64,000 bases of DNA from CALDTK01 sp045110575. Its GTDB lineage: Bacteria; Bacteroidota; Bacteroidia; Chitinophagales; Saprospiraceae. Below the pieces are notes generated by a model, which searched no databases, was not told the DNA's origin, and saw only the letters and a list, made by a program, of their open reading frames with translations. Each line of letters opens with the position of its first letter. The stretch's first letter is position 1. Below, one piece after another: positions 63,452 through 64,000 of this stretch. A program made the translations under genes and the position numbers. Where the stretch lies: positions 34,813 to 98,812 of the forward strand of contig JBGCGF010000032.1 in the NCBI GenBank assembly GCA_045110575.1, in the 5' to 3' direction.

Positions 63452-64000
63452 ATGGAAGCTTCCGCCAAAACCCGCCCTCATGTCGTTGTCATCGGCGGTG
63501 GATTCGCAGGATTAGAATTCGCGAAAGGACTTAAGAATAAAGCATTCGACGTCACACTCGTCGACAAGCACAACTACCACACCTTTCAACCGCTACTCTA
63601 TCAAGTAGCTACGGGTGGGCTTGAGCCTGACTCCATCGCTTATCCACTACGCAAGGTGTTCAGAAAGACGAAAAATGTCTTCGTACGCTGGGCTACCGTC
63701 AAGCATATCGACACGGAGACACAAGTACTATCGACCGATCTCTGCGACATGCATTATGACTACCTCGTAATCGCAACAGGAAGCACCGGACGTTATTTCA
63801 ATTTTGAAGGCATCAAAGACAAGATGCTTACGCTCAAAACAGTGCCCGACGCACTCAACCTGCGCTCGTACATCCTTCAAAACTTTGAGAAGGCAATCGC
63901 AGAGAAGAACCCCGAGTATCTCGAAGAACTGATGAACATCGCTATCGTCGGAGGCGGCCCGACCGGACTTGAACTTGCAGGAGCGATTGGGGAAATGAAG
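63452..64000 (+). CDS. type II NADH dehydrogenase (NDH-2), 5' part
   Basis: The gene starts at ATG 63452 and remains open to the right edge (183 codons seen). The FAD-binding Rossmann motif VVVIGGGFAGLEFAKGL is followed by the NDH-2 hallmark DKHNYHTFQPLLYQVATGGL, the second FAD contact YDYLVIATGSTG, and the beginning of the NADH-binding motif NIAIVGGGPTGLELAGAI. NDH-2 is a peripheral membrane flavoprotein that passes electrons from NADH to quinone without pumping protons. A near -7 box (TACCTTTA, 63440-63447) lies 4 bp before the ATG, so transcription may start further up. A one-mismatch copy of the dispersed motif covers codons 3-7 (63458). Confidence 0.93.
   Translation, partial: MEASAKTRPHVVVIGGGFAGLEFAKGLKNKAFDVTLVDKHNYHTFQPLLYQVATGGLEPDSIAYPLRKVFRKTKNVFVRWATVKHIDTETQVLSTDLCDMHYDYLVIATGSTGRYFNFEGIKDKMLTLKTVPDALNLRSYILQNFEKAIAEKNPEYLEELMNIAIVGGGPTGLELAGAIGEMK

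Noticed and set aside
1..64000. tRNA, rRNA, riboswitch or complete transposase genes
   Set aside because: None was recognised by reading; a covariance-model scan would be needed to exclude small structured RNAs.

Overview
The window reads as chromosome of a Bacteroidota, probably a marine, Lewinella/Saprospiria-like heterotroph (the class is my inference, not proven). Evidence: seven secreted proteins end in a type IX secretion (T9SS) type A sorting domain; there is a giant hybrid two-component sensor (HTCS), a carboxypeptidase-regulatory-domain TonB-dependent receptor, many short A-rich leaders without Shine-Dalgarno sequences, and several TAnnTTTG-type -7 promoter boxes typical of the phylum. 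No rRNA, tRNA, CRISPR array, complete insertion sequence, prophage or origin was found.

Layout. 1-3606: a partial C-terminus, a hypothetical, arylamine N-acetyltransferase, a serine beta-lactamase-like hydrolase and an exported HIT protein. 3889-16969: a small polysaccharide-utilisation-like locus without SusC/D, made of the HTCS regulator, a 2227-residue secreted multi-CBM protein with internal DNA-level duplications, and a GH31 glycosidase. 17192-21023: an exported degenerate NUDIX protein, a VOC protein, an S4 RNA-binding protein, a GNAT enzyme, and a WYL regulator followed by a GyrI-like sensor. 21115-31943: a variable stretch with DUF4272, a secreted zincin, a second T9SS protein, two DUF4240 paralogues, a Crp/Fnr gene lacking a normal start codon next to a perfect FNR-type palindrome, a BAAT-like hydrolase, and a decayed copy of the zincin gene. 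32137-39019: pirin, bestrophin, membrane and lipoproteins, an ECF sigma factor with a C-terminal CxC extension, tandem small outer-membrane proteins and a CaiB/BaiF CoA-transferase. 39022-40855: an 11-copy heptamer tandem repeat, other intergenic repeats, an arabinokinase-like GHMP kinase and a MITE-like element. 40856-52654: an IMPase-family phosphatase, a TonB receptor, a LytS/LytTR pair, a PNGase F-like secreted deglycosylase with an inserted LamG domain, and a GH3 beta-glucosidase; the last two are divergent, suggesting glycoprotein or glycan foraging. 52694-54385: an AT-rich coiled-coil/membrane cluster whose first gene appears split by a homopolymer frameshift. 54396-62272 (minus strand): T9SS proteins, an M64 peptidase with a lipoprotein partner, and a NAPE-PLD-like metallo-hydrolase. 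62403-64000: a DUF2911 protein and the start of a type II NADH dehydrogenase.

The most striking unexplained signal is a dispersed 14-bp motif, GCTTTCGCYAAAAC. It occurs 13 times, on both strands, between and inside genes and in different reading frames; about 0.001 copies are expected by chance. One copy lies at the apparent deletion junction of the zincin pseudogene.
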